Of a stretch of 64,000 nt of DNA, positions 19,351 to 28,566 are shown one piece after another. The translations under genes were made by a program, and so were the position numbers. How positions within the stretch are numbered: the first letter of the stretch is position 1; every line of letters starts with the position of its first letter. The notes beneath the pieces were generated by a model. It saw nothing but the letters and a program-made list of their open reading frames with translations, searched no databases and was not told the DNA's origin. The DNA is from Verrucomicrobiota bacterium. GTDB lineage: Bacteria > Verrucomicrobiota > Verrucomicrobiia > Opitutales > Puniceicoccaceae. The DNA is taken from NCBI GenBank assembly GCA_038744685.1, contig JBCDMB010000009.1, forward strand, positions 1 to 64,000, read 5' to 3'.

Positions 19351-20553
19351 CTACTTGAGAAGAGAGCCGTAGAGGTCGGCGGTTTCTTGGGCGATCGCTT
19401 TCCAACTAAAAGTTGATTCGGCCCGTTTCCGGCCGGCATGGGCAAACCTAACGCAGAGCTCATCATCGCTCATGATACGATTGATTGGGCGTGCGAGATC
19501 CCGGGAGTAGGAATCGGGGTCGCGAGGATTGAAGGGTGCCTCTTCCTCTTGGGCGAGAGGCACAAGATGGCCCGTTTCTCCGTGGACGACTACTTCGGGA
19601 ATTCCACCTACGGCCGACGCGACAACGGGTGTTTCACACGCCATGGCTTCAAGGTTAATGATGCCAAATGGTTCGTAGATCGAGGGACAGCAGAAAAGCT
19701 TCGCATGTGAATAAATAGAGATCATCTCATCTCGCGGCAGCATTCTTTCGATCCACACAACTTGATTGCGTTCGCGAGAGGCCCGGCTCACTGCCTCTTT
19801 CATCTCCGATCCGATTTCAGGAGTGTCGGGAGCTCCAGCACAAAGCACTACTTGAATTCCCGGATCAAAATAGCGAATCGCATTGACCAAATGAATGATA
19901 CCTTTCTGGCGTGTGATGCGTCCTACGAAGAGGACAAAGGGAGTGTTGGGATCGATACCATTCCTGATCAAGACTTCAGGCGAGTCGACTTTGCGGTACT
20001 CGTCTGTATCGATTCCGTTGTAGATCACACGGATCTTGGCGGGATCCACATTGAAATTGCGAAGGACGTCATCACGAGTGCCTCTGGACACCGCTATGAT
20101 TGCGTCCGCCATCTCAATAGCGGTTTTCTCCACCCACATGGAAAAATCGTATCCACCTCCCAATTGTTCTCGTTTCCATGGACGAAGTGGTTCCAGAGAG
20201 TGAATGGTGACCACCAGTGGAATGCCATAGTTGAGTTTCGCAAAGATTCCACCGAGGTGGGTGTACCAAGTGTGACAGTGAACCAGATCGGCATCGATAC
20301 CAGCTTCATTGAAGCCGAGGCAGCGAGTCGCTGAATCAAAAACTGCGGTCAAGTTTTCGGGGAAATTCGAATTGCCGGAAATTCCTGAAAAACCCCGCAC
20401 TTTCAAACCCGGTTGTTCAGAACTTTGATCGCCGAAGCATCGGACTTCAACTTCTACTTGATTCGCAAGATGTCGGCTAAGGTAATCGACATGGACACCC
20501 GCTCCGCCATAGACATTCGGCGGGTATTCATTGGTGAGGAGAAGGGTTTTCAC
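19351..20553 (-). CDS. glgM: GT4 glycosyltransferase, maltose-1-phosphate synthase GlgM (glycogen synthase type)
   Basis: 400 aa GT-B enzyme of family GT4. N-terminal acceptor domain: TNEYPPNVYGGAGVHVDYL, HCHTWYTHLGG; C-terminal nucleotide-sugar domain: FVGRITRQKGIIHL, CPSIYEPFGIINLEAMACE with the EX7E motif. Actinobacterial GlgM of this type makes alpha-maltose 1-phosphate from ADP-glucose and glucose 1-phosphate. The strict pairing with glgE (6 bp apart) favours that activity over plain glycogen synthase. accA lies 15 bp upstream. No trehalose synthase gene is seen here. Confidence 0.87.
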   Translation of the reverse strand: MKTLLLTNEYPPNVYGGAGVHVDYLSRHLANQVEVEVRCFGDQSSEQPGLKVRGFSGISGNSNFPENLTAVFDSATRCLGFNEAGIDADLVHCHTWYTHLGGIFAKLNYGIPLVVTIHSLEPLRPWKREQLGGGYDFSMWVEKTAIEMADAIIAVSRGTRDDVLRNFNVDPAKIRVIYNGIDTDEYRKVDSPEVLIRNGIDPNTPFVLFVGRITRQKGIIHLVNAIRYFDPGIQVVLCAGAPDTPEIGSEMKEAVSRASRERNQVVWIERMLPRDEMISIYSHAKLFCCPSIYEPFGIINLEAMACETPVVASAVGGIPEVVVHGETGHLVPLAQEEEAPFNPRDPDSYSRDLARPINRIMSDDELCVRFAHAGRKRAESTFSWKAIAQETADLYGSLLK

Positions 20554-20568
20554 GAGGTTTCGGGAAGG

Positions 20569-21534
20569 CTAGCTTTCCGAGTATACTCCAAGCTTTCGAA
20601 AACGGTTGTAGCGGTGTTGGATTAAGTTGGCCGGCTTCATCCGAGTCAGCCGGGAAAGATGTTTTAAGAGTGCTGCACGCAGACGGTCCGCCGTTTCTTG
20701 GGGCCCAGATTGAGCACCGCCGAATGGCTCCTCGATCACCTCATCGACTACTCCATGCTCCAAAAGGGAATCACTACTTAGTCCGAGAGCCTCGGCGGCT
20801 TCGGGAGCAAATTTCCGGTCCTTCCAAAGAATAGCCGCACAGCCTTCGGGAGAGATCACCGAATAGTAGGCATTTTCGAGAATCAGAACCGAATCTGCCA
20901 GAGCTACCCCGAGAGCACCTCCCGATCCTCCCTCACCAATCACCACCGCTATGATCGGAACCTCAAAAAGACTCATTTCCCTAATGTTGACTGCGATCGC
21001 TTCGGCGACGTGACGCTCTTCGGCACCGATTCCCGGAAACGCCCCAGGGGTGTCTATTAGTGAGATGATCGGCATCCCGAACTTATCGGCCATTCGCATC
21101 AGGCGCAGTGCCTTCCTGTATCCTTCGGGGTGAGGACACCCGAAGTTTCGTCGCAAATTGCCTTTTGTATCGCGGCCCTTTTGTTGGCCGATGACCATGA
21201 CCGGTCTTCCATTAAAGAATGCGGGGCCACCGACAAATGCAGGGTCGTCTTTGAAGAGCCGGTCGCCATGGATCTCCTCGAATCCTTTGAGAAGAAACCC
21301 GATATAATCCAACGACGTAGGGCGCTTCGGATGCCGGGCTAATTGAACCTTCTGCCAGACTGTCAGGCCCGAGTAGACTTCGCGCTTTGTTCGCTCAATT
21401 TTCCGTTCGATTGCCGAGATTTCCTCCGAAACATCCATGTTGCTCTGCTCGGATGTTTCCTGCAGTTGCCGGAGCTGCGCCTCTAGATCCCGTAATGGCT
21501 TTTCAAACTCCAGGGTAAACTCAGAACCTTCCAT
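20569..21534 (-). CDS. accA: Acetyl-CoA carboxylase, carboxyltransferase subunit alpha
   Basis: 321 aa, normal length. AccA and AccD form the carboxyltransferase that makes malonyl-CoA for fatty-acid synthesis. The N-terminal coiled region (LEFEKPLRDLEAQLRQLQE) is followed by the crotonase-like core: RPTSLDYIGFLL, GRPVMVIGQQKGRDTK, NFGCPHPEGYRKALRLM, DTPGAFPGIGAEERH and GEGGSGGALGVALAD with the oxyanion-hole glycines. It is the first gene of the row accA-glgM-glgE; accD is not in the window. Confidence 0.95.
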   Translation of the reverse strand: MEGSEFTLEFEKPLRDLEAQLRQLQETSEQSNMDVSEEISAIERKIERTKREVYSGLTVWQKVQLARHPKRPTSLDYIGFLLKGFEEIHGDRLFKDDPAFVGGPAFFNGRPVMVIGQQKGRDTKGNLRRNFGCPHPEGYRKALRLMRMADKFGMPIISLIDTPGAFPGIGAEERHVAEAIAVNIREMSLFEVPIIAVVIGEGGSGGALGVALADSVLILENAYYSVISPEGCAAILWKDRKFAPEAAEALGLSSDSLLEHGVVDEVIEEPFGGAQSGPQETADRLRAALLKHLSRLTRMKPANLIQHRYNRFRKLGVYSES

Positions 21535-21813
21535 TAGTCAGAGAAAAGCAATCGGTTAAAGAAGTGTCAATGAGACTAAAATTCATAGAGTTACCGGGTT
21601 GGATGGATCTTGGATGTGTCTTGATCGGATGTATGTGACCACTGGTTTTCTTGGGAAATCAGCCTCTTTTTCCCATCCTGCCATAACAATCAAATCTTCC
21701 TGAATTCGGCCTAAAATGTGGGGAATTCCAGACGTTCTTCATGACTCTGCGTCAAGTTAGGAACACTATGGGCTGAGTTCGGGGTGGCTGACTCGGTTTC
21801 TCGCTCTTGTACT

Positions 21814-23034
21814 CTATTTAAACGTGTGGATCGCGAAGCCTGAACGAAGCTTTGGTTCAAACCAGGTGCTCTTCGGTGGCATGATTTCGTCTACATCCGC
21901 GATCTCCATGAGCTGCTCGATAAGGACTGGGTAGAGGCTAAACGCGATTGCGGCACTGCCTTGATCGACTTTATCTTCGAGAAATTTCGTTCCGCGGATT
22001 CCTCCGACAAAATCAATCCTTTCATCGGTCCGGGGATCATTGATTCCGAGAATCGGGTTGAGAATTTTATCCTGGAGCAGGCTAACATCCAGTGACGAAA
22101 CTACACTCGCTCCATCCTCAGGCTCCAAACGAATACCATGCCACATTCCAGAAAGAAAAAACCGGATTTCGCGCGGCTCGGGTGGAACTCCATCAACGCC
22201 GCTACGAACCGGTGCGATACTTGCGATTTGCTGTAGAACCTCCTCCTCAGAAAGACCATTTAAATCCGTGACCAGCCGGTTGTAAGCGAGGATCTTCAGT
22301 TCAGACGCTGGAAAGAGAACCGTTAGAAACCAGTTGTAATCCTCTTCTCCAGTATGATGAGGGTTTTCCTCTTTTGCTTCACTCGCGACCCTCGCTGCGC
22401 TGGCGGCTCGATGGTGGCCATCTGCAACGTAAAAACTGGGCACGCTTTTGAACGCCTCGACAAACTCGGTTCCCGACGGGATTCTCCAGATGGTGTGGCT
22501 AATACCGTCAGGAGCTACCAGGTCATAAATCGGCTTCTCAGTTCTGTGAGCGTCGACAAGCGAATGAATTCTAGAATCATCCTTGAAGGTTAAGAACACG
22601 GGCCCGGCATTCGCCCCCATCTCTTTCGTGAGCCGAGTGCGATCGTTCTCCTTCACTGGCCTCGTGCGTTCATGCCGTTTGATTTTTCCTGCAACATACT
22701 CGTCAACGTGGCTCAATGCCATGATTCCGGTCTGTTCGTGATCCCCCATTTTCTGGCGATAGAGATACAGGCATGGTTCAGTTTCCCGTATGAGAGCCCC
22801 TCTGTTTTGAAGACCTTCGAAATTTTCAACCGCCTTGTTATACACTTCGTCCGCATAGGGATCCTGATTGTCCGGAAAACCGATCTCCGCCCTGACTACA
22901 TGGAGCATACTGTTGGGCTTACCCTCGGCTAGTTGACGTGCTTCTTCCGTAGAAACAACATCGTAGGGAAGTGATACGACTTCTTCAACGAACTCTGAGG
23001 ATGGCCGTAAACCTTGAAACGAACGGATGCGCAT
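21814..23034 (-). CDS. DUF1015 family protein
   Basis: 406 aa, full length for DUF1015. Recognised from the N-terminal segment (FQGLRPSSEFVEEVVSLPYD followed by DVVSTEEARQLA), LYLYRQKMGDHEQTGIMALSH, KRHERTRPVKENDRTRL and FYVADGHHRAASAARVA, the last containing the best conserved His/Arg motif of the family. Members are cytosolic and often sit near serine or phosphoglycerate metabolism genes; the biochemical role is not established. Here it is downstream of a YdcF-like gene and a GlcD-type oxidase on the same strand. A 279-bp gap without clear content separates it from accA. Confidence 0.85.
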   Translation of the reverse strand: MRIRSFQGLRPSSEFVEEVVSLPYDVVSTEEARQLAEGKPNSMLHVVRAEIGFPDNQDPYADEVYNKAVENFEGLQNRGALIRETEPCLYLYRQKMGDHEQTGIMALSHVDEYVAGKIKRHERTRPVKENDRTRLTKEMGANAGPVFLTFKDDSRIHSLVDAHRTEKPIYDLVAPDGISHTIWRIPSGTEFVEAFKSVPSFYVADGHHRAASAARVASEAKEENPHHTGEEDYNWFLTVLFPASELKILAYNRLVTDLNGLSEEEVLQQIASIAPVRSGVDGVPPEPREIRFFLSGMWHGIRLEPEDGASVVSSLDVSLLQDKILNPILGINDPRTDERIDFVGGIRGTKFLEDKVDQGSAAIAFSLYPVLIEQLMEIADVDEIMPPKSTWFEPKLRSGFAIHTFK

Positions 23035-23082
23035 AAGGTGAGGCTTCTAGCGAGGGAACGTATTCGTTGACGAGGAGTTTTT

Positions 23083-23838
23083 TTAGTTTGCGATACGAAT
23101 CCAAATTCGCCCGTAGACTTCGTGGAAAAGCTTTTGCCAATTCCCCCAGGCTTCCGCACTCGGAAGAAAGTCGAGGAAGCCAACCGCTGAATCGTCGACT
23201 AGAAAGTCGCAAGGAACGGGTATTGGATCGAGCCCCTCTTTTTTGAATAGCTCAACGGCTCTAGGTAGATGCAAAGCGGACGTTACGAGGTAAATCGTAG
23301 CGGGTCCGATTTGTTCAAATGTTCGTCGCGCTTCCTCGGCGGTCGATGTGGGGTCGCTAAATGTGATAATCCGGGATGGGTCAACTCCGAGATCGATAGC
23401 AAGAGAAGCCATATCTGTTGACGAAGGGGGTCTTGCCCCAATCTGACCGCCCGTGAAAATGAGAGGGACTGAAGGCATCTGGCGAGCGAGTTGAATTCCC
23501 TCTACGCATCTTGCGATCGCTGTAGACCCTAGGCTTTGGGAGGAGGAGCCACCCTCGATATACCGTGTTCCAGCCCCGAGAACGACTATGGGTGCGGATG
23601 TTTGTTTTGCCGGGATCGGGCTGGCAGACCCCGATTCCGCGTATCGAAGAAACGGTTTCTGAAATGCGGGGATTGAAAGTAGAAAGAGAAGTGCGAGGCT
23701 TCCCAGCAACAGCATAAAGGCTGTCCTCTTTGCTTTTTGGAATAGTAGTAAAACAGCTCCTAGCAGGGCCACCAGCAGGAGAAAGGTTGGTGGGTAAAGG
23801 AACGAAGAGATGAGTTTTCGAAGCCAGAATAAAAACAC
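23083..23838 (-). CDS. YdcF/ElyC-like DUF218 membrane protein
   Basis: 251 aa. Two N-terminal membrane helices (about 10-33 and 38-56) are followed by a DUF218 domain: APIVVLGAGTRYIEGG, LIFTGGQIGARPPSS, TFSDPTSTAEEARRTF and YLVTSALHLPRAVELF. In E. coli the ElyC/SanA/YdcF group influences envelope integrity and undecaprenyl-carrier use, without a proven enzyme activity. It follows the GlcD-type oxidase by 12 bp. Confidence 0.8.
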   Translation of the reverse strand: MFLFWLRKLISSFLYPPTFLLLVALLGAVLLLFQKAKRTAFMLLLGSLALLFLLSIPAFQKPFLRYAESGSASPIPAKQTSAPIVVLGAGTRYIEGGSSSQSLGSTAIARCVEGIQLARQMPSVPLIFTGGQIGARPPSSTDMASLAIDLGVDPSRIITFSDPTSTAEEARRTFEQIGPATIYLVTSALHLPRAVELFKKEGLDPIPVPCDFLVDDSAVGFLDFLPSAEAWGNWQKLFHEVYGRIWIRIAN

Positions 23839-23850
23839 GAGGGCGCTACG

Positions 23851-25281
23851 TTAGCGTCGATCCCAGGGAAACCGATAGTTTTCTTTTTCTTGGTTCCAAA
23901 CCTCGTAGGGCTCGAAGATCTTTCCTGGATTAAGGATGTTATTCGGGTCGAGTGCGTTCTTTATTTTTTTCATCGCGCTGATTTCTGCCTCGCTCAATTG
24001 CAGGCGAAGAAAAGGAGACTTTGCGAGTCCTACGCCGTGTTCGCCACTGATAGCACCACCGAGTTCAATTACCTCTTCCATGAGCTCGCCCAGACCTTGC
24101 CGTGCCCTCTCGGATTCGGCTGAGTCCTCGCGGTGATGCATAATGTTGACGTGTAGGTTTCCATCACCTGCATGCCCAAAAACAGCTACGCTGATCCTAT
24201 GTTCGTCCCGGATCTTTTGAACCGCATCGATTAGGTCGACTTGTCGATGGAGGGGAACTACGACGTCTTCATTGAGCTTGCTATCGCCCAATTCAAACAT
24301 TGCCCCAGAACAGGCTCTCCGGATCTCCCAAAGTTCCTCGGCAGATTCCTCATTCGGAGCAGGTCGAAATGCCTCGGCGTGCTTTTGTGCCCATTTCAAA
24401 AGTTGGTCGCTTGACCGATCGACCTCCTCGCTGCTCCCGTCTATCTGGATCAGGAGAAGGCTCCTCCCCGGCATGCCCTCAAAAATAGGTCTTTGAAATG
24501 AGGCCTCCGCGCCAGTGACGCTGGGTATGTCAAGAAACTCGACAATCGATGGTTCGATTCCACTATTGCAAAGGCTCTGAACCGCCTCTAGAGAGAGCCG
24601 CTCGGTTGGGAATGCGGCAATCAGACTCCAGCTAGCCTCGGGTGCGCGGATGAGGCGAAGAGTGGCCTTGGTTACTACTCCGAGGGTTCCTTCGCTTCCG
24701 ACCCAGAGGTCACGAAGATTGTATCCGGTCGCAAATTTGCGGACATTCCGCCCAAAAGTGACTGCTTCCCCCGTTGGAAGAAAGCCTTCTAGGGCCACTA
24801 CATAATCCCTCGTCACACCGTATTTCACACACCTCATGCCACCTGCGTTACAGGCTATGTTTCCGCCGACGGTGCAGTATTTAAGTGAAGAGGGATCTGG
24901 AGGATAAAATAGCCCCTCTTCGAGGGCCTTCGCTTGCAAGTCTTGCACGATCACACCCGGCTCGGCATGAGCAAATCGGTTGGTTGGGTCTATCGAAAGG
25001 TTTCTCAGGTGATCGAGAAGAATCACCCATCCACCGCAGGCTGGGCTTGCAGAGCCGGTAAGCGAACTGCCTGATCCACGGACAGTGATAGGAATGTGAT
25101 GGTGGTTGGCGAGCCGCAGAATGGTTTGAACCTGATCTGGGTGATCGACCTGGATGTCAGCGTCGTGATCGAACGCGAGACGCATACCATCGAAAGAATT
25201 TCGGTAGAGAGACTCCTCATCCGTTCGAACTCGCTCGCCGAGAGCAGAACGTAGATCCTCAAGTGCTGTCTCAGTAGTCAT
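23851..25281 (-). CDS. FAD-linked oxidase, GlcD/D-lactate dehydrogenase type
   Basis: 476 aa of the VAO/PCMH flavoprotein family. The N-terminal FAD domain is seen in IPITVRGSGSSLTGSASPA, YPPDPSSLKYCTVGGNIACN and VGSEGTLGVVTKATLRL; the C-terminal cap has VAVFGHAGDGNLHVNIMHH and GGAISGEHGVGLAKSPFL, in which the histidines bind metal and substrate. The best match is glycolate oxidase subunit GlcD or a D-2-hydroxyacid dehydrogenase. No GlcE/GlcF genes follow, so the exact substrate is open. Confidence 0.87.
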   Translation of the reverse strand: MTTETALEDLRSALGERVRTDEESLYRNSFDGMRLAFDHDADIQVDHPDQVQTILRLANHHHIPITVRGSGSSLTGSASPACGGWVILLDHLRNLSIDPTNRFAHAEPGVIVQDLQAKALEEGLFYPPDPSSLKYCTVGGNIACNAGGMRCVKYGVTRDYVVALEGFLPTGEAVTFGRNVRKFATGYNLRDLWVGSEGTLGVVTKATLRLIRAPEASWSLIAAFPTERLSLEAVQSLCNSGIEPSIVEFLDIPSVTGAEASFQRPIFEGMPGRSLLLIQIDGSSEEVDRSSDQLLKWAQKHAEAFRPAPNEESAEELWEIRRACSGAMFELGDSKLNEDVVVPLHRQVDLIDAVQKIRDEHRISVAVFGHAGDGNLHVNIMHHREDSAESERARQGLGELMEEVIELGGAISGEHGVGLAKSPFLRLQLSEAEISAMKKIKNALDPNNILNPGKIFEPYEVWNQEKENYRFPWDRR

Positions 25282-25452
25282 GAGGCAAAGCTACGAACTG
25301 CGGAAGGAATCACCACCGCAAAGCGGAAAAATCCCAAAGGATGGAACAGTTTGGCCTTTGAGGGCAGCTGAACGGTTTCGTTGAATTGTTGGCCAAACGT
25401 TAGCTTGTCGTCTGTGGGCTTGTTGAGGGGGAGGAGTTCTCTTCTACCTGGC

Positions 25453-26409
25453 CTAAAACGGTACTGCCAGTGCTACAATCAGTGACTGCTCCCGCCTGAT
25501 TCCGCCTTCGCCTACGGTAGAATCGTAAGAGTTACGATAAATAACCTTTGGCTCGGCAAAAGGAGTCAGACGTACGGATGCCGAAACCTCGAAGAGTAGG
25601 CTGTAGGAACTCGAGTCCGTAGGGTCAAACGAGTAATCGAAGAGCTGGTCAAAGCGGACCAAGTCATTGAATTGGTAGAATGAGTCTTGCTGAAAAGTAA
25701 GAAGAGGATCCCAAGTTCCTTCAGAAGACGTTGTATCGAGATAACGGGCACCGGGGCCAAACGCGAGGTCGAGGTCCCAATCCTCCTCGCTAAAGACTCT
25801 CCATCCGAAAAGCCCATTGATATCGTTTTGCAGGTCGATCGCCTTCACCCGGTCAACGAGGAACTTGTTGGAGGCCCGTAAAAAATAAGGCTCACGGATA
25901 TCATAATCATAGGCGGCGTTTAGTCCATATCGGTCTTTGGGCCTACTCACATTTCCATCTTCATCTTTCTTCCGCGTGTAGACATAGAAAGTTTCGGCAT
26001 TTACCGTATGTTTGCCAGATTCGTATTTTCCTTTGAGCCTGAGATCGACTCCGCTTTGCACGTCAGAAGACTCGGAGTAGTCATAGCCGATAATGATCTC
26101 GCCATGGAAACCTTCAGGAAAAATGGCACTAGTGATTTCCTTCCAAAAGTGTTCTGAAACTGTTTCCTCGGGTGCTGGAGGCTCAGGCTCGGGCTCTTTT
26201 TCGAGGTCCTTCGCCGTCTCTGCTACGGCGGTTCCAGGAATATCAATGATCCCGAAGATTGGGGATTCCAGTTTAATGCCCGCCGCCGATTCCTCGAGAA
26301 TTTTGCCGGAAAGCCGATCACCGTTTTTCAGCGTAACTACGTCTGCGTGAAGGAGAGGCACCCTCAGGGTGAGAAGGAGGAGGACTAAGAAAACTTGAGC
26401 TTTCATCAT
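25453..26409 (-). CDS. DUF481 (YdiY-like) outer-membrane beta-barrel protein
   Basis: 318 aa from the first of two adjacent ATGs. A signal peptide (MMKAQVFLVLLLLTLRVPLL) is followed by the short beta segment DVVTLKNGDRLSGKILEE, which marks the N-terminus of many DUF481 proteins in this group, a proline/glutamate linker, and a long series of alternating strands rich in Tyr and Asp ending in a terminal Phe (ALAVPF), as expected for an outer-membrane barrel. Stands alone between two transcription units. Confidence 0.82.
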   Translation of the reverse strand: MMKAQVFLVLLLLTLRVPLLHADVVTLKNGDRLSGKILEESAAGIKLESPIFGIIDIPGTAVAETAKDLEKEPEPEPPAPEETVSEHFWKEITSAIFPEGFHGEIIIGYDYSESSDVQSGVDLRLKGKYESGKHTVNAETFYVYTRKKDEDGNVSRPKDRYGLNAAYDYDIREPYFLRASNKFLVDRVKAIDLQNDINGLFGWRVFSEEDWDLDLAFGPGARYLDTTSSEGTWDPLLTFQQDSFYQFNDLVRFDQLFDYSFDPTDSSSYSLLFEVSASVRLTPFAEPKVIYRNSYDSTVGEGGIRREQSLIVALAVPF

Positions 26410-26532
26410 TAGGAATCGAACGTGATTTCCCAATCCCCCGTGAGACGCAAGTATGAACTAATCCATCTGCATTGATGTGAATGACTTGTTCAAGGAGTTC
26501 ATTCGAAGTTCTGCTGTTTCTTGAGAGTCGGT

Positions 26533-27621
26533 TTAGCTTGCCTGCGCAAAATCTGTATAGCCCTCCGCCCCACCAGTGCCATACCAGACCTGCACCGGTG
26601 CATCTTCTGCTAAGGAAAGACCAGACGCGAACCGTTCCACCAAGTCCGGATTGCTAATGTAGGGCCGGCCAAAAGCGATGAGGTCTGCATCACCCGAGGC
26701 GATTGCAGTCTCAGCCGTCTCTGCAGTGTATCCGCAATTCCCGATGATTGGACCCGTGAAGACATTGCGAAACTCCTTGAGAGTCATTGGATCTCCGAGC
26801 TCGTGAAAACCAAAGGCAAGACCGTCCATTACATGGAGGTAGGCAAGTCCGTACTCGTTGAGTCTTGAGGCCACGTAGGTGAACTGTTCCCGAAAGTCGG
26901 GGGAGCCCATGTCATCGAAAGCACCATTGGGTGCGAGACGAACGCCTACCCGGTTCGCCGGAAAAACCTCGAGCACCGCATCAACAATTTCGCGAAGAAA
27001 GCGATAACGTTTTTCGATGCTCCCACCGTATTCGTCAGTCCGGTGATTGGTCTTCGATTGAAGGAATTGGTCGATCAGATAGCCATTTGCTGCATGCACT
27101 TCAATCCCATCAAACCCAGCAGCCTTGGCTCGCTCCGCCGCGGCTTTGAATAGGCCGACGATGCCAGGAATCTCGCCTGTTTCGAGAGTGCGGGGAACCT
27201 CGTAGTTCTGCTTTCCGTTCGGAGTGTGGATTTGATCACCTTCCAGCCGAACCGCGGAGGGGGCGACAGGCTGCTTCCCATCGTTGATTGAGCTATGAGT
27301 GGCTCGCCCAGGGTGCCAGATCTGGAGGAAGATCGTTCCCCCTTTTTCGTGAACCGCATCGACGATTCTGCGCCAGCCCTTGATATGCTTACCTTCAAAC
27401 GCCCCGGGCATCCCCATCCAGGAGATTCCGTCAGCGGCGACGGCGGTTGCTTCGGCGATTACGAGTCCGGCGCTCGCTCTCTGTCCGTAGTACTCGGCCA
27501 TGAGCTCGTTTGGTGTCCCGTCTGAATCGGCTCGGGTCCGGGTCATCGGTGCAAGGACCACTCGGTTTCGCAGAGAGAGGTCTCCGATTGTTGTGGGCGT
27601 GAGAAGTGCTTTTGTGGTCAC
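26533..27621 (-). CDS. Alkene reductase, Old Yellow Enzyme family (NemA-like)
   Basis: 362 aa from GTG at 27621, chosen because AAAAAGAA lies just upstream and the TTG at 27684 would overlap the preceding gene. FMN-dependent reductase of activated C=C bonds. Motifs: LRNRVVLAPMTRTRA, GLVIAEATAVAADG, FLQIWHPGRATHSS, GFDGIEVHAANGYLIDQFL with the substrate-binding His/Asn pair, SIEKRYRFLREIV and DLIAFGRPYISNPDLVER. Third gene of a TetR-SDR-OYE row; such rows often answer to electrophile or quinone stress. Confidence 0.9.
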   Translation of the reverse strand: MTTKALLTPTTIGDLSLRNRVVLAPMTRTRADSDGTPNELMAEYYGQRASAGLVIAEATAVAADGISWMGMPGAFEGKHIKGWRRIVDAVHEKGGTIFLQIWHPGRATHSSINDGKQPVAPSAVRLEGDQIHTPNGKQNYEVPRTLETGEIPGIVGLFKAAAERAKAAGFDGIEVHAANGYLIDQFLQSKTNHRTDEYGGSIEKRYRFLREIVDAVLEVFPANRVGVRLAPNGAFDDMGSPDFREQFTYVASRLNEYGLAYLHVMDGLAFGFHELGDPMTLKEFRNVFTGPIIGNCGYTAETAETAIASGDADLIAFGRPYISNPDLVERFASGLSLAEDAPVQVWYGTGGAEGYTDFAQAS

Positions 27622-27658
27622 GGTTCTTTTTGGTTGTAGGTTGGCTCTGTCTTGATCG

Positions 27659-28414
27659 TCACTGAGCGGTCCAGCCGCCGTCAATTTTCAGGGATTCTCC
27701 AGTGATGAAACTGGCGTTGTCTGATGCGAGAAAGACAACCGCATCGGCGATTTCTTTTACTTGTCCCATGCGACCTAGAGGGTGAAGCGCCTTTAGATAA
27801 TCGCGTTGTTCCCCTTCTTCTCCGGCAAAGCGATCCACCATTGGAGTTTCGATAGCGCCGGGTGAGACTGCGTTGACTCGAATTCCCTGCCCTGCGTATT
27901 CAAGTGCCACGGATTTTGTCAGGCCTTCGACGGCGTGTTTAGAGGCAATATAGATACTAACTTGTGCCATACCAATGTGCCCGGCGATGCTGGATGTATT
28001 GATGATTGAGCCGCCTCCATTTTTCAGCATGGCGGGGATCTCATGTTTCATTGAATTGAGGACGCCCCACACATTGATGTCGAACGTGTGGCGATAGGCG
28101 GCTTCATCTGCGTCTTCAAGAGGGCCAGCCCATTCGACACCGGCGTTGTTAAAAGCGATATCCAGACGTCCGTATTGATCGAGTGTAGTTTCGACTAGGG
28201 CTCTGACGTGTTCGTCATCGGTGATGTTGCCTTGGACGAAGATCCCGTCGCCACCTGCCTTTTTCACCAAATCGATGGTTTCGAGGCCTTCAGTTTCCCG
28301 GCGACCGGATACGACCACCTTGGCTCCAGCCTTGGAGAGAGAGATGGCGGCTTCGCGGCCAATGCCGCTGGTGCCACCCGTCACGAGTGCGATTTTGTTT
28401 TCTAGTGTTATCAT
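27659..28414 (-). CDS. Short-chain dehydrogenase/reductase (SDR)
   Basis: 251 aa classical SDR from ATG at 28414. NAD(P) motif ALVTGGTSGIGREAA, the NNAG motif in AFNNAGVEWAG, catalytic Ser in IINTSSIAGH and the YxxxK site in SIYIASKHAVEGL, then VNAVSPGAIETPM. The residue after the second NAD(P) strand (SGRRETEG) suggests NADP preference. The ene-reductase gene follows after 37 bp. Substrate not recognisable. Confidence 0.9.
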   Translation of the reverse strand: MITLENKIALVTGGTSGIGREAAISLSKAGAKVVVSGRRETEGLETIDLVKKAGGDGIFVQGNITDDEHVRALVETTLDQYGRLDIAFNNAGVEWAGPLEDADEAAYRHTFDINVWGVLNSMKHEIPAMLKNGGGSIINTSSIAGHIGMAQVSIYIASKHAVEGLTKSVALEYAGQGIRVNAVSPGAIETPMVDRFAGEEGEQRDYLKALHPLGRMGQVKEIADAVVFLASDNASFITGESLKIDGGWTAQ

Positions 28415-28537
28415 TGTAGGTTTTTTCTGGTGCGGCAATTAGCGCCGCGGTTTATCGGTTTGTTGATTGTTTCGTTGAAACACTTGTTCTTCCGGGTTGA
28501 AAAGCGCAGTTCTAAAAGGTTAGATCCATAGTAGTTA

Positions 28538-28547
28538 ACTATTTAGT
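28538..28547. promoter_or_regulatory. Candidate TetR operator upstream of the SDR gene
   Basis: The 10-bp palindrome ACTATTTAGT lies in the gap between the TetR gene and the SDR gene, within an AT-rich stretch (TAGTTAACTATTTAGTAAAA). The same 10 bp occur at 29203-29212 in front of the TetR gene. Two identical symmetrical sites at the two ends of a local regulator suggest autoregulation and control of the downstream pair. Confidence 0.6.
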
Positions 28548-28566
28548 AAAAAATACCAGAAATGTT

